Below, piece by piece: positions 55,626 to 64,000 of a stretch of DNA of 64,000 nucleotides. The stretch covers positions 1,178,001-1,242,000 of the forward strand of contig NZ_CP129683.1 in assembly GCF_041080835.1 (NCBI RefSeq), written 5' to 3'. Position 1 is the stretch's first letter, and every line of letters begins with the position of its first letter. A program made the translations under genes and the position numbers. The notes beneath the pieces are model-generated. The model was not told where the DNA came from and did no database searches. It was given only the letters and a program-made list of their open reading frames with translations. This DNA is from Bifidobacterium sp. WK012_4_13. GTDB taxonomy: Bacteria; Actinomycetota; Actinomycetes; Actinomycetales; Bifidobacteriaceae.

Positions 55626-56528
55626 TCAGACGGCGAGAAGCGTGGCTGCTCCGATGGACACTGCAGCGACGTTGTCGGCGCATGGAAAGATATCCAAATG
55701 TCTGTTTCCCAATGGTGGATTCACCGAAAGCTCCCTGCGCACCGACTCCTCAAGCAGATCCCAGGATCGGCACACTCCACCGCCAAGAACAAAGGTCGTG
55801 ATGTCCAGCAGCCCCGCCTCCATCGACATTGCCTGGGCTATGGCTCTGCCTGCCTCCTCGAATATGAGCTTCGCATGAGCATTGCCGCCACGCGCCAGAT
55901 CGGCGACATCCCTGGCGCTGCCTACGCAAGCCGACGAAATCTCGCTATACCTTCTTGCAATCGCGTTGCCAGATGCCACGGTTTCCAAATGCCCATGCCC
56001 GCCACAGGTGCAAGGCGCATTGCCAAACCCGGATATGTGCCCGATTTCACCCGCGGCGCCGGTCTCACCCTGGAACAGGGCATCATCCATCCAGAGGGCT
56101 CCGCCCACTCCTGTTCCGAGCATGATGGCGAGGACGTTGCTTCTTCCCCGCGCGTCACCTGTGGTCACCTCGCCTCGGACGAAAGCGTTGACGTCGTTGT
56201 CTATGGCGCAGGGAACGCCAAAGTGGTCGGCGATCACCTTCGTCACCGGAAAACCCGCCCAGCCACGGAAGGAATTGCTGGCGACGGTGACCATGCCCTT
56301 GCTTGGATCCACCATTCCCGCCGCACCGACCCCAACACCGCGCAATGACGCATCGGTGTCCTCCAACAGCCGTTCGACAAGGGCGATAGCCGCCGAGACC
56401 ATGCTCGAACCACCCTCCTTCGCGGGAGTGCCTACCGAACCTTGCCTCAATATTCGATAATCGGGAGTGCATATGATTGCCTGCGTCTTCGTACCACCAA
56501 CATCGATTCCAGCAAGTACCTCGCCCAT
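55626..56528 (-). CDS. ROK-family sugar kinase
   Basis: 300 residues from the ATG at 56528 (AAGGAGA upstream). The ATP-binding DIGVGGTK-type motif is GIDVGGTKTQAI; the catalytic Asp is in VPCAIDNDVNAFVRGE; the ROK signature region is MLGTGVGGALWMDDALFQGETGAAGEIGH; the zinc motif is CTCGGHGHLE, where the third Cys is His. There is no DNA-binding domain, so it is a kinase rather than a repressor. The sugar substrate is unknown. It lies 93 bases downstream of the ABC transporter genes, probably in the same operon. Confidence 0.88.
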   Translation of the reverse strand: MGEVLAGIDVGGTKTQAIICTPDYRILRQGSVGTPAKEGGSSMVSAAIALVERLLEDTDASLRGVGVGAAGMVDPSKGMVTVASNSFRGWAGFPVTKVIADHFGVPCAIDNDVNAFVRGEVTTGDARGRSNVLAIMLGTGVGGALWMDDALFQGETGAAGEIGHISGFGNAPCTCGGHGHLETVASGNAIARRYSEISSACVGSARDVADLARGGNAHAKLIFEEAGRAIAQAMSMEAGLLDITTFVLGGGVCRSWDLLEESVRRELSVNPPLGNRHLDIFPCADNVAAVSIGAATLLAV

Positions 56529-56621
56529 CGACTGTCTCCTTATATGCTTACCGTTCAACTTCCATGACGTCACTGCACGAGACGCCATCGCTCGAGACGC
56601 CATCGCGCATGGCTCATGACG

Positions 56622-58313
56622 TCACCTCGCCATTCGCTCTCGTCTCTGCCGCTGCACGATGGGATTCGCAACAGGCACTGCATCCAGAAGCTTTCTTGTG
56701 TAGTCCGTCTTCGGGTGCGAAAGGGTGGATTGCGTCCTTCCCGACTCAACTATTCGCCCGGATTTCATGACATAGACGCGCTGGGTCATCTGCTGAACGA
56801 CCGCCAGATCGTGAGAGATGAACAGACATGAGAAGTGGAGGTCATCACGAAGGGATCCAAGGAGGTCGAGGACGACCTGCTGCACGCTGACATCGAGCGC
56901 GCTGGTAGGCTCATCGGCTACGAGCAGCTTCGGCTTGAGAATCAAAGCCCTCGCTAGGCTCACGCGCTGACGCTGGCCACCCGACAGTTCCCTTGGAGCG
57001 CGGTCAAGCACCGTCGACGGCAGCTGGACCGCGTCGACCATCTCTGCCACCATCGCGCGCTTCTCATGTCGAGACAGACGCATGTGAACGTCCAATGGCT
57101 CAGAGATGCAGCGGAACACACTCATTCTCGAGTCAAGCGATGCGACCGGATCCTGCAGGACGACCCCCACGCTTGCTCGCAGATGACGCTTGGCCCTGCC
57201 ACGGAGCTTCGCCGTATCGTGTTCGAAGAGACGGATCGAACCGCCGTTCAAGGCGTGCAAGCCGAGGATGGCCCGGGCCGCCGTGCTCTTCCCCGAACCT
57301 GATTCGCCCACAAGACCGACCGTCTCGGATTCGCCGACCGTGATATTGACATCCTGCAACGCCCTGACGGCCTGCTTGCCCTTGCCAAAGGTGATCTCCA
57401 TATGGTCCGCCTGAACGATCGAACCATCTGGACGATCGACGACTGACGTTCGAGAGCTGTCCTTGCCCTCGACCTCGCTCTCGCCCTCGACGCGCAGACG
57501 CGGCACTGCGGACAGCAGAAGGCGTGTATACGAATGCTGCGGATGCAGCAGCACGTCATCGACCGAACCGGATTCGACGATCGTTCCATGATGCATCACG
57601 GCGACGCTGTCGGCGGCATCCGCGACGACGCCCATGTTATGGGTGATGAAGAGCACAGCCATGGAATTGCGCTTTGAAAGTTCCCTCAGCACATCGAGTA
57701 TCTCTGCCTGCACGGTGACATCGAGGGCTGTGGTCGGCTCGTCGGCTATCAGGAGCTTTGGCCTGTTGGCTATCGCCATCGCGATGACCACGCGCTGGCG
57801 CTGACCGCCGGACATCTCGAAGGGATACGACTTCATTCGCTCCCGAGGATTGGGAATCCCAACCTGCTCGAGCAGCCCTTCGGCGCGTTCCAAGGCTTCC
57901 TTGGAATCCACCTTCGCATCATGGTTGCGAATGGTCCATGCAATCTGTTCGCCCACACGCATCAGAGGATTCAGAGCGGTGGCAGGCTCCTGGAACACTA
58001 TGGACATCAATGAGCCACGGAATTCATTCATCTGTCTTTCGGAACAGTCAGAAAGCTCATGACCATCGACATTCATGCTTCCACTCACATTCGCAGACCC
58101 TGGCAGTAACCCCATGACGGACAGGGCCACGGTACTTTTGCCCGACCCGGATTCGCCGACTATCGCCAGCGTCTCACCCACGTGGACCTGAAGGTCGACA
58201 CCACCTACCGCAGGAACCAGTCCCGCTTCCGTCGAAAAGGACACTCGAAGATCGGAAATCCGCAGCATGCAATCCCTCTCATCACCATTGCCGCGACCAT
58301 GCACTTCGCTCAT
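56622..58313 (-). CDS. Peptide/nickel-type ABC transporter, fused double ATPase (DppD-DppF)
   Basis: 563 residues with two ABC modules. First: Walker A GESGSGKSTVALSVMG, signature MSGGQRQRVVIAMA, Walker B LLIADEPTTALD. Second: GESGSGKSTAARAILG, LSGGQRQRVSLARAL, LLVADEPTSALD. The arrangement is that of a DppD/DppF fusion energising an oligopeptide importer. The ATG at 58313 shares its A with the TAA stop of the permease gene (TAATG), with GGGGGAGA upstream, so translation is coupled. An internal Met 15 codons later is possible. Confidence 0.95.
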   Translation of the reverse strand: MSEVHGRGNGDERDCMLRISDLRVSFSTEAGLVPAVGGVDLQVHVGETLAIVGESGSGKSTVALSVMGLLPGSANVSGSMNVDGHELSDCSERQMNEFRGSLMSIVFQEPATALNPLMRVGEQIAWTIRNHDAKVDSKEALERAEGLLEQVGIPNPRERMKSYPFEMSGGQRQRVVIAMAIANRPKLLIADEPTTALDVTVQAEILDVLRELSKRNSMAVLFITHNMGVVADAADSVAVMHHGTIVESGSVDDVLLHPQHSYTRLLLSAVPRLRVEGESEVEGKDSSRTSVVDRPDGSIVQADHMEITFGKGKQAVRALQDVNITVGESETVGLVGESGSGKSTAARAILGLHALNGGSIRLFEHDTAKLRGRAKRHLRASVGVVLQDPVASLDSRMSVFRCISEPLDVHMRLSRHEKRAMVAEMVDAVQLPSTVLDRAPRELSGGQRQRVSLARALILKPKLLVADEPTSALDVSVQQVVLDLLGSLRDDLHFSCLFISHDLAVVQQMTQRVYVMKSGRIVESGRTQSTLSHPKTDYTRKLLDAVPVANPIVQRQRRERMAR

Positions 58314-59188
58314 TATCTCCCCCTCACTTCGAACGCGTCTCGCAATCCGTCACCGACAGCATTGCACGCAAATACAACGAGAATGATTGACAAGCCAGGC
58401 GGAAGAATAAGCCACCATCTTCCGCTGTACATCGAGGTCAGACCGGAGCTGAGCATCCCTCCCCAATCGATCTGGGGAGGCTGCACGCCCAGACCCAGAT
58501 ATGACACGTAGGCGATCAGCAGAATGGCATCGGCGACCTGGAACGTTGCCGCCACGACTATCGTGCTCATCGCATTGGGAAGGATATGATGTCCTATCGC
58601 ACGTCCATGGCTTCCCCCGAATGCCCGAAGCGTCGCAATCGAATCGGCCTCCTTGAGATGCAGGGTCTCTGCATGAAGCAGACGCGAGGGTACAAGCCAG
58701 GATGTGAATCCGATTATCAGAATGAGTCCGACGACGTTCGGCGTCACGATTGCAGATATCACCAGCAGCAGGAACAGTGCGGGAATAGCGATCCCCGCAT
58801 CGACGAGTCTCATCATCGCACTTTCGACGATTCCTCCGACATATCCCGCTATCGCACCCCACAGCACTCCCAGGATCGTGGCCAGGATTCCAGCGGAGAG
58901 TCCGACGGTAAGGGAAATCGCGCCACCATACATCAGCCGCCCGAGTTCATCGTGGCCAACCGCATCCGTGCCGAGGATATGGTCGAGGCTTGGCGGAAGG
59001 TTGGCGCTGGCCAGATCGGTGACGGTCTGGTTGGTTCGATACACCAGCGGACCAATGAGCACGAACAGAACGAACACGATGATGATGCATGCACCGACCA
59101 CGGCGACTCGATTGCGCATGAATCGACGAAGCAGCAGATGCTTCACCCGCCTGTCCTCTTGCGCGGCAGCAGCGCTTGTGGCACTCAT
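58313..59188 (-). CDS. Peptide-type ABC transporter permease (DppC/OppC-like)
   Basis: 291 residues. N-terminal helix (VVGACIIIVFVLFVLIG) then five more; the permease loop is TLRAFGGSHGRAIGHHILPN, followed by LIAYVSYLGLGVQPP. The start overlaps the stop of the upstream permease by four bases, and the end overlaps the ATPase start. Confidence 0.94.
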   Translation of the reverse strand: MSATSAAAAQEDRRVKHLLLRRFMRNRVAVVGACIIIVFVLFVLIGPLVYRTNQTVTDLASANLPPSLDHILGTDAVGHDELGRLMYGGAISLTVGLSAGILATILGVLWGAIAGYVGGIVESAMMRLVDAGIAIPALFLLLVISAIVTPNVVGLILIIGFTSWLVPSRLLHAETLHLKEADSIATLRAFGGSHGRAIGHHILPNAMSTIVVAATFQVADAILLIAYVSYLGLGVQPPQIDWGGMLSSGLTSMYSGRWWLILPPGLSIILVVFACNAVGDGLRDAFEVRGR

Positions 59189-60144
59189 TTCATGTCTCCC
59201 TTCACTCTCGGATCGATCAACAGCTGCGCGATGTCAGCGAGGAAGGTTCCGCATACGGTCGCTATCGAAATAACCAGCACGCAGCCAAGCAGCACCGGGA
59301 AATCCGATGATTGCGCCGCATTCCAGAACAGCAGGCCCATTCCCGGAAAGTTGAACAGCTGCTCGACCACCAGGGAACCTCCAAAAATAACAGGGATGTA
59401 ATAGCCAAGCATGGCGACGACGGGGGTCAGCGAATTTCTCAGCACATGCCTCAGCAGAATCGCACGCGAAGGGGTACCGACTGCGCGGGCGGTTCTCACA
59501 TAATCCTCCTGCAGATTCTCTACCGTCGCCGAACGCATGTACCTTGAGAAAACGGCCAGAGTCCCGGCGGCACCCGTGACCACAGGCAATACCATTGCCG
59601 CAGGGTTCTCGAAGATGACCGCAATGCCATCCCCCTGAGGTGCCTGTGAGGACAGCAGCGGGATGTCCTGCGAGAACAGCATGATCAGCAGGATGCCGAG
59701 GAAGAAGACAGGCGTCGAATACAGCACCAGTGCCACTGTCGTGGTGACGTAGTCAGCCGCCCGTCCCCGTCTCCATGATTGCCACATTCCCAGCGGGATC
59801 GCGATTACCAGTGCGAGGATCGTTGACATGATGGTGAGGATCAGCGTTTTTGGAAGGCGCTGTGCGATAAGCGTCGCAACCGGAGTGTTCAGCGTGTATG
59901 AGGTTCCAAGGTTGCCATGGATCAGCGTGCCCAGATACATGAAGTATTGCTGGAACAACGGCTGATCCAAGCCCTGCTGCCTATTGAATTCGGCTATCTG
60001 CGCCGCAGTGGCCTGCGCACCCAGAATGCCGCGGGCGGGTCCTCCGGGCAGGGCCCTGAGAAGGCAGAACACGACGACCGTCACGACGAAGACGACGAAT
60101 ATTGCCTGCAACAGCCGCCGGACTATATACCAGAATGTTTGCAT
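59185..60144 (-). CDS. Peptide-type ABC transporter permease (DppB/OppB-like)
   Basis: 319 residues, six helices. Begins MQTFWYIVRRLLQAIFVVFVVTV and has the EAA-type loop YVRTARAVGTPSRAILLRHVLRN. Overlaps the DppC-like gene by four bases. First permease after the binding protein (42 bases away). Confidence 0.94.
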   Translation of the reverse strand: MQTFWYIVRRLLQAIFVVFVVTVVVFCLLRALPGGPARGILGAQATAAQIAEFNRQQGLDQPLFQQYFMYLGTLIHGNLGTSYTLNTPVATLIAQRLPKTLILTIMSTILALVIAIPLGMWQSWRRGRAADYVTTTVALVLYSTPVFFLGILLIMLFSQDIPLLSSQAPQGDGIAVIFENPAAMVLPVVTGAAGTLAVFSRYMRSATVENLQEDYVRTARAVGTPSRAILLRHVLRNSLTPVVAMLGYYIPVIFGGSLVVEQLFNFPGMGLLFWNAAQSSDFPVLLGCVLVISIATVCGTFLADIAQLLIDPRVKGDMK

Positions 60145-60186
60145 GATATTTGCTGCTATCCTTCCCGGGCCTTCTCCCCTTGATGA

Positions 60187-61986
60187 CTACTTGCTCCACG
60201 ACCACCGAGCGGGGTGGAAGTTCGCCAGAGTGTCCTGGGGAGCCGTGATCCCCGACTTGATGACCGAGATCTGGTAATCAGGCTCAGGAAGCCATACGAC
60301 TGGCAGCTCCTCCGCTCCAAGCTCGCTGTATGACTGAATCGCGCTGTTGTCCTTCGACTGAGTCGTCGCATCGATGGCGGCATCCATCGTTGCATCGGAA
60401 TAGTTGCCGAAGTTCGATCCGCCACCGGTCTTGAACAGTGAGTCTCCAGTCGGATACGCCGGGAAGTACCAGCTGCCCATGGTCCCGAAGTACGACAGCT
60501 GCCAGGAGCAGATGGCCTCGGACGCGGTGCACTGAGGCGTCTGGGCAAGCACCGTGTTCACCGGGGCCTTCTTGATCTTGAACTCTATGCCGCTCTTCTT
60601 GAAGGACGATTGCAATGCCAGGAGTTCGTTGTCCGTGACCTCGGATCCCGATTGGGCAAGCACCTGCATCGAGAATCTCGTTCCGCTCTTTACTCCTTCG
60701 CCGCACTGGTCGCTTCCGGTCCCCGCGTTCTCACAGACCAGGATTCCATCGCTTCCCGCCTTCCAGCCATGCGCGGTGAGCAATGCCTTCGCCTTGGAGT
60801 TGGAGAATGGGTATGGGTTGCTCTTCTGCTTGGACGAGACGAACGACGATGAGCTGGATTGGGGAATCGGGCCATACCCCGCCGTGGCCATTCCTGAGAA
60901 CACTGTGGAGATCAGACTTTTCTGATCGACGGATTTCTGAATCGCCTGTCGCGCATAGAGCTGCTTGAACACGGCTCCCATGGTCGGATTGTTGAAGTTG
61001 TATGGGAAGTAGGTTATCGCCCACCCATTCCATGGAACTACCTTGTATCCAAGCTGCGTGAACTGCGACTTGTTGGCGACGCTGGTCGGGCTGATGTAGC
61101 CATAGTCCACCTGCCCACTGCGCACGGCGTTCTCCTCAGCGGAGACGCTGGTGAACGGGAGGAGATTGACCGTCTTGATCTGTGCCTTCTCTCCACCGTC
61201 ATATTTGGCGTTGGCGACAAGGGTTACGTTCCCCGAGGTGCTGAAGGTCTTGATCGTGTAAGGGCCAGACACCACCTTCCACAGCTTGTTGGTGGCGTAG
61301 CTGCTCACGGAGTCGGCCTGATCGTTGAGATAGGTCCAGACCTGCTTCGCTCCTGCGGTCGTGGTGTCATAGTCGCCGACCTTGCCGGAATCACTTGTCT
61401 TGTCCCACGCGTGCTGAGGCAGCGGCGTTATCATGCTCAGCTGGTTCGCCAACATCCATTCCGAGTTGTATGTGCGGTCGAAGGTAAGCGTGAAATGCGT
61501 ATCGTCGATTATCTTCAGGCTCGTCCAATTGTCCGGAGCGAAGCCTTCGTTGTAGTTGGCCCAATCGGCCTTGTTCGCCTTGACGAGGTTGTACCAGAAT
61601 TCGACGTCACGGGAGGTGATCGGTTCATTGTCGCTCCACGTGCGATCGGCAAGGGTGATCTCGGCGCTCTTGCCGTCGGACGCGAACTTCACATCGTTGG
61701 CGATGCTTGCGTCCTTATGCCAGGCCACCTTCCCCGTCGAACCGTCATAGGCGACCAGAGGCTCCCACAGGGATGCGGCAATCGATATGTTGTTGGTGTT
61801 CAGCTTGCCTGCCTTGCCGATGGGCAGGATCCAGTTGGGAGTGAAATCCGCGGGCAGGGCATAGTTTATTTCATCTTTCGAGGATGCTTCCTGGCTGGAA
61901 CCGTTGCTCCCGCCACATCCGGACAGCAGCATTGCGAGAGCCGAGACAACGGCTGTCGCAATTGCAATTTTCTTGTTTCCCTTCAT
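60187..61986 (-). CDS. Family 5 solute-binding lipoprotein of a peptide-type ABC transporter
   Basis: 599 residues. Lipoprotein signal peptide MKGNKKIAIATAVVSALAML with lipobox LSGC. The family 5 fold follows (NYALPADFTPNWILPIG; WSDNEPITSRDVEFWYNLVK). AAAGGATGAAAG lies just upstream of the ATG. Ligand not readable: family 5 proteins bind peptides, nickel, heme, oligosaccharides or opines. It is the first gene of the binding protein-permease-permease-ATPase operon, divergent from a ROK regulator. Confidence 0.95.
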   Translation of the reverse strand: MKGNKKIAIATAVVSALAMLLSGCGGSNGSSQEASSKDEINYALPADFTPNWILPIGKAGKLNTNNISIAASLWEPLVAYDGSTGKVAWHKDASIANDVKFASDGKSAEITLADRTWSDNEPITSRDVEFWYNLVKANKADWANYNEGFAPDNWTSLKIIDDTHFTLTFDRTYNSEWMLANQLSMITPLPQHAWDKTSDSGKVGDYDTTTAGAKQVWTYLNDQADSVSSYATNKLWKVVSGPYTIKTFSTSGNVTLVANAKYDGGEKAQIKTVNLLPFTSVSAEENAVRSGQVDYGYISPTSVANKSQFTQLGYKVVPWNGWAITYFPYNFNNPTMGAVFKQLYARQAIQKSVDQKSLISTVFSGMATAGYGPIPQSSSSSFVSSKQKSNPYPFSNSKAKALLTAHGWKAGSDGILVCENAGTGSDQCGEGVKSGTRFSMQVLAQSGSEVTDNELLALQSSFKKSGIEFKIKKAPVNTVLAQTPQCTASEAICSWQLSYFGTMGSWYFPAYPTGDSLFKTGGGSNFGNYSDATMDAAIDATTQSKDNSAIQSYSELGAEELPVVWLPEPDYQISVIKSGITAPQDTLANFHPARWSWSK

Positions 61987-62062
61987 CTTTCATCCTTTTC
62001 TTCAGTCTGGGCTTAAGGATGAATTCAAGATATCGTCCATACAAATCGAACAGCACCCATTG

Positions 62063-62085
62063 CCGTAAATTGCAAGTTTCTACGG
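62063..62085. promoter_or_regulatory. Palindrome between the binding protein and the ROK regulator
   Basis: CCGTA-N13-TACGG with the near-symmetric centre AATTGCAAGTTT (62063-62085) lies in the 155-base divergent region. Likely operator of the adjacent ROK repressor; assignment inferred from position. Confidence 0.5.
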
Positions 62086-62141
62086 AATTGAAGAAACCAG
62101 CCACGCTTTTCACGGTTACAAAGAACTGTCATCATTGAAAT

Positions 62142-63305
62142 ATGACAAAAAGGCGAGCCGTGGTCAAGAACAGTTCGAAGCATATTCTCTTCCTGCTCGC
62201 AAGCGGGCAGGCCAACACAAGAACGGAGCTTGCCCATCTCACCGGATCGCCGCTCTCGACCATCTCGGACACCGTCCAGTCGCTCATCAGACAGGGTCTG
62301 GTGAGCGACGAGGGCTCCGTCTGCTTCAGCGGCGGAAGGCCGAGACAGGTTCTTGCGATTTCCCATAGCGACGAATTCGCCCTGGTCGCCGATATCGGCA
62401 GGCATCATGTCCGTGCTGGCATCGCAAGATACGGCGGTTCTACCGAACTCGTGCGAACCAGTCAGTTCGATACCTTCAAAGGGCCGGAACCTGGGTTGCA
62501 GGCTCTGGATTCCATCTTCGAATCAGTTCTTTCGCAGGCTTCGGGATCGTTCCGAAGCATAGGCATCGCACTTCCGTCACCGGTGAATCTAGATACAGGT
62601 TCGCCGAACCAGCCGGCTACCATGCCAGGTTGGGATGGATACCCAGTTCGTCGACATTTCGAAGAGCACTTTGGCGTTCCGGTCACCGTCGACAACGATG
62701 CCAATCTTCTGGCGGTGGGTGAGAGCTCATTCCGTCGGCTCTCGCATTCCAACCTCATTGCGGTCAAGGTGGGCACTGGCATCGGTGCGGGGGTGATAGT
62801 GGGAGGCAATCTCTATCATGGCGCATGGAATGAGGCAGGCGACATCACTCATGTCAGAGTCGTCGACTCGAATCCGCTGCGTTGCTCATGCGGACAGATG
62901 GGCTGCCTTGAAACGGTGGCTTCCGGATATGCCTTGGTGCGAACGCTGTCCGAGGCTGGGATAGCCGTCTCACAGACCATGGATGTCGTGGATCTCGCAA
63001 GGCGGGATGTCCCGGAAGTCGTGTCAGCACTGCGCCGGGCAGGGGCATACCTTGGTCAGGTTCTGGCCGTATCCGTCAATTTCTTCAATCCTGAGGCAGT
63101 CTACATTGGCGGCATCTTCTCGACTCTCAAGCCGTTCATATCCGCTGTCCAGCAGGAAATCAGACAACGCTGCCATCCGCTCGTGATGAAGGGCCTTGCC
63201 ATCGAGCGGACGCAATCCGGCATCGATGCCGAATTCATCGGTGCCGGCGTCTTCGCGCTTCAGCAGGCGTTGCGCAACGACATGCAAACGTTCATGCGGC
63301 AATAA
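62142..63305 (+). CDS. ROK-family transcriptional regulator
   Basis: 387 residues. A winged helix-turn-helix (SSKHILFLLASGQANTRTELAHLTGSPLSTISDTVQSLI) precedes a ROK sugar-binding domain (VTVDNDANLLAVGE; VGTGIGAGVIVGG) with the zinc site CSCGQMGCLE complete. Such NagC/Mlc-type proteins repress sugar-related operons and are released by a sugar or its phosphate. Placement next to a peptide-type importer and a ROK kinase suggests that the transported compound carries a sugar. Divergent from the binding protein gene. Confidence 0.92.
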   Translation: MTKRRAVVKNSSKHILFLLASGQANTRTELAHLTGSPLSTISDTVQSLIRQGLVSDEGSVCFSGGRPRQVLAISHSDEFALVADIGRHHVRAGIARYGGSTELVRTSQFDTFKGPEPGLQALDSIFESVLSQASGSFRSIGIALPSPVNLDTGSPNQPATMPGWDGYPVRRHFEEHFGVPVTVDNDANLLAVGESSFRRLSHSNLIAVKVGTGIGAGVIVGGNLYHGAWNEAGDITHVRVVDSNPLRCSCGQMGCLETVASGYALVRTLSEAGIAVSQTMDVVDLARRDVPEVVSALRRAGAYLGQVLAVSVNFFNPEAVYIGGIFSTLKPFISAVQQEIRQRCHPLVMKGLAIERTQSGIDAEFIGAGVFALQQALRNDMQTFMRQ

Positions 63306-63349
63306 TCATCCAAAAACAATCATCCAAAGACATGGGGGAACCATAGACA

Positions 63350-64000
63350 ATGGAAAAACACAACATTCCTGAGATTGCCATCGCCGGACTTGGCATCGAA
63401 GCCAGCACATTCTCGCCGGCGAGAACCGACGCTGCTGCGTTTCATCCTCACCGTGGCGATGAGGTTTTTGACCTGTATCCATTCATGTCACCGGGAAGCC
63501 CTTTGCGGGAGGCGGCACATTGGCATCCTGCCCTGGTCGGCAAGGCCCTTCCTGGAGGAATCGTGACGCGCGAGGGCTTCGAGGAGCTCACGGCTGAAAT
63601 GGTCCAGCGCCTTGAAGCCATGCCGCATCTTGATGGACTCTGGTTCGACATCCATGGTGCGATGACGGTGGAGGGTCTTGATGACGCGGAATCCGTGCTG
63701 CTCTCACGCATACGTGACTGCGTGGGGCCAGATACGCTCATTTCCACTTCCATGGACCTGCACGGCAATGTATCTCAACGCTTTGCCCACATGATTGACC
63801 TGATAACCTGCTATCGCATGGCTCCACACGAAGATGCCATGGACACCAAGGAACGCGCGGCGAGGAATCTCGTGGAACGACTCGAATCTGGCAAAGGCAG
63901 GCCAATCAAGGCATGGATACCAGTTCCCGTGCTGCTTCCCGGCGAGAAGACGTCCACCCGCATAGAGCCTGCAAAGTCTCTCTATGCACAGGTACCGCTC
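63350..64000 (+). CDS. M81 (MlrC-like) metallopeptidase, truncated by window end
   Basis: 217 residues are visible, from an ATG with GGGGGAA upstream, with no stop before the window ends. The start EIAIAGLGIEASTFSPAR matches the M81/DUF1485 family N-terminus; DIHGAM, STSMDLHGN and YRMAPHED supply the His/Asp metal ligands. The founding member MlrC cleaves linearised microcystin; relatives are often next to dipeptide ABC transporters, as here. It follows the ROK regulator by 45 bases, likely co-transcribed. Confidence 0.88.
   Translation, partial: MEKHNIPEIAIAGLGIEASTFSPARTDAAAFHPHRGDEVFDLYPFMSPGSPLREAAHWHPALVGKALPGGIVTREGFEELTAEMVQRLEAMPHLDGLWFDIHGAMTVEGLDDAESVLLSRIRDCVGPDTLISTSMDLHGNVSQRFAHMIDLITCYRMAPHEDAMDTKERAARNLVERLESGKGRPIKAWIPVPVLLPGEKTSTRIEPAKSLYAQVPL

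Noticed and set aside
1..64000. Prophage, integrative element or insertion sequence
   Set aside because: No integrase, transposase, phage structural gene or attachment-site duplication was found; the tRNA-Lys 3' end is not repeated nearby.

Overview
The window reads as a contiguous chromosomal stretch of a high-GC Gram-positive of the family Bifidobacteriaceae, most likely the genus Bifidobacterium. The basis is gene content and style: the DUF2469 protein of actinobacteria, a HAIR operator in front of clpB, Rho with an Arg/Asp-rich insertion, GatCAB, a Bifidobacterium-like formate-tetrahydrofolate ligase, GTG starts with strong AAGGAGG sites on pnp and rpsO, and a DivIVA-type coiled-coil protein. 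I see no prophage, insertion sequence or CRISPR array.

Layout. 1-16.5 kb: translation and core genes (valS, chorismate mutase, rho, an FAD oxidoreductase, DUF2469/GNAT, gatC-gatA-gatB, a SpoU methyltransferase coupled to a degenerate phosphoribosyltransferase, rmuC). 16.7-28.9 kb: a P1B-type ATPase homologue with eroded catalytic motifs, clpB with its HAIR site, an FAH-family hydrolase, a membrane-anchored aryl-sulfate sulfotransferase, a DJ-1/PfpI protein, acylphosphatase, YggS, GluQ and an aquaglyceroporin. 29-37.4 kb: tRNA-Lys(CTT), fhs, rpmB, two DAHP synthase genes in tandem, pepC and a coiled-coil polarity-type protein. 37.4-50.2 kb: pyroglutamyl peptidase, PgeF/YfiH, nicotinamidase, aldo/keto reductase, the DUF2207-LemA pair, YhbY, pnp, rpsO, a membrane protein and a membrane-bound XRE regulator. 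50.4-64 kb: adenine deaminase, a flavinylation/electron-transfer operon (FMN-binding protein, ApbE, NOX-like ferric reductase), MscS, and a peptide-type ABC importer locus with a ROK kinase, a divergent ROK repressor and an M81 peptidase cut by the window end.

The items most worth a second look are: (1) six intergenic elements of about 103-136 bp, each two long inverted arms around a conserved roughly 50-nt core, resembling REPINs and often sitting just after stop codons; (2) the full-length P1B ATPase that keeps CPC but lacks DKTGT, TGE, GDGxND and most of the N-domain; (3) the FMN-binding/ApbE/NOX-like operon, whose heme histidine spacing equals that of NADPH oxidases and whose ApbE has no visible signal peptide; (4) an OPRT-like protein without a PRPP loop, translationally coupled to a TrmH-type methyltransferase; (5) the ABC/ROK/M81 locus, which may import and process glycopeptide-like or unusual peptides.
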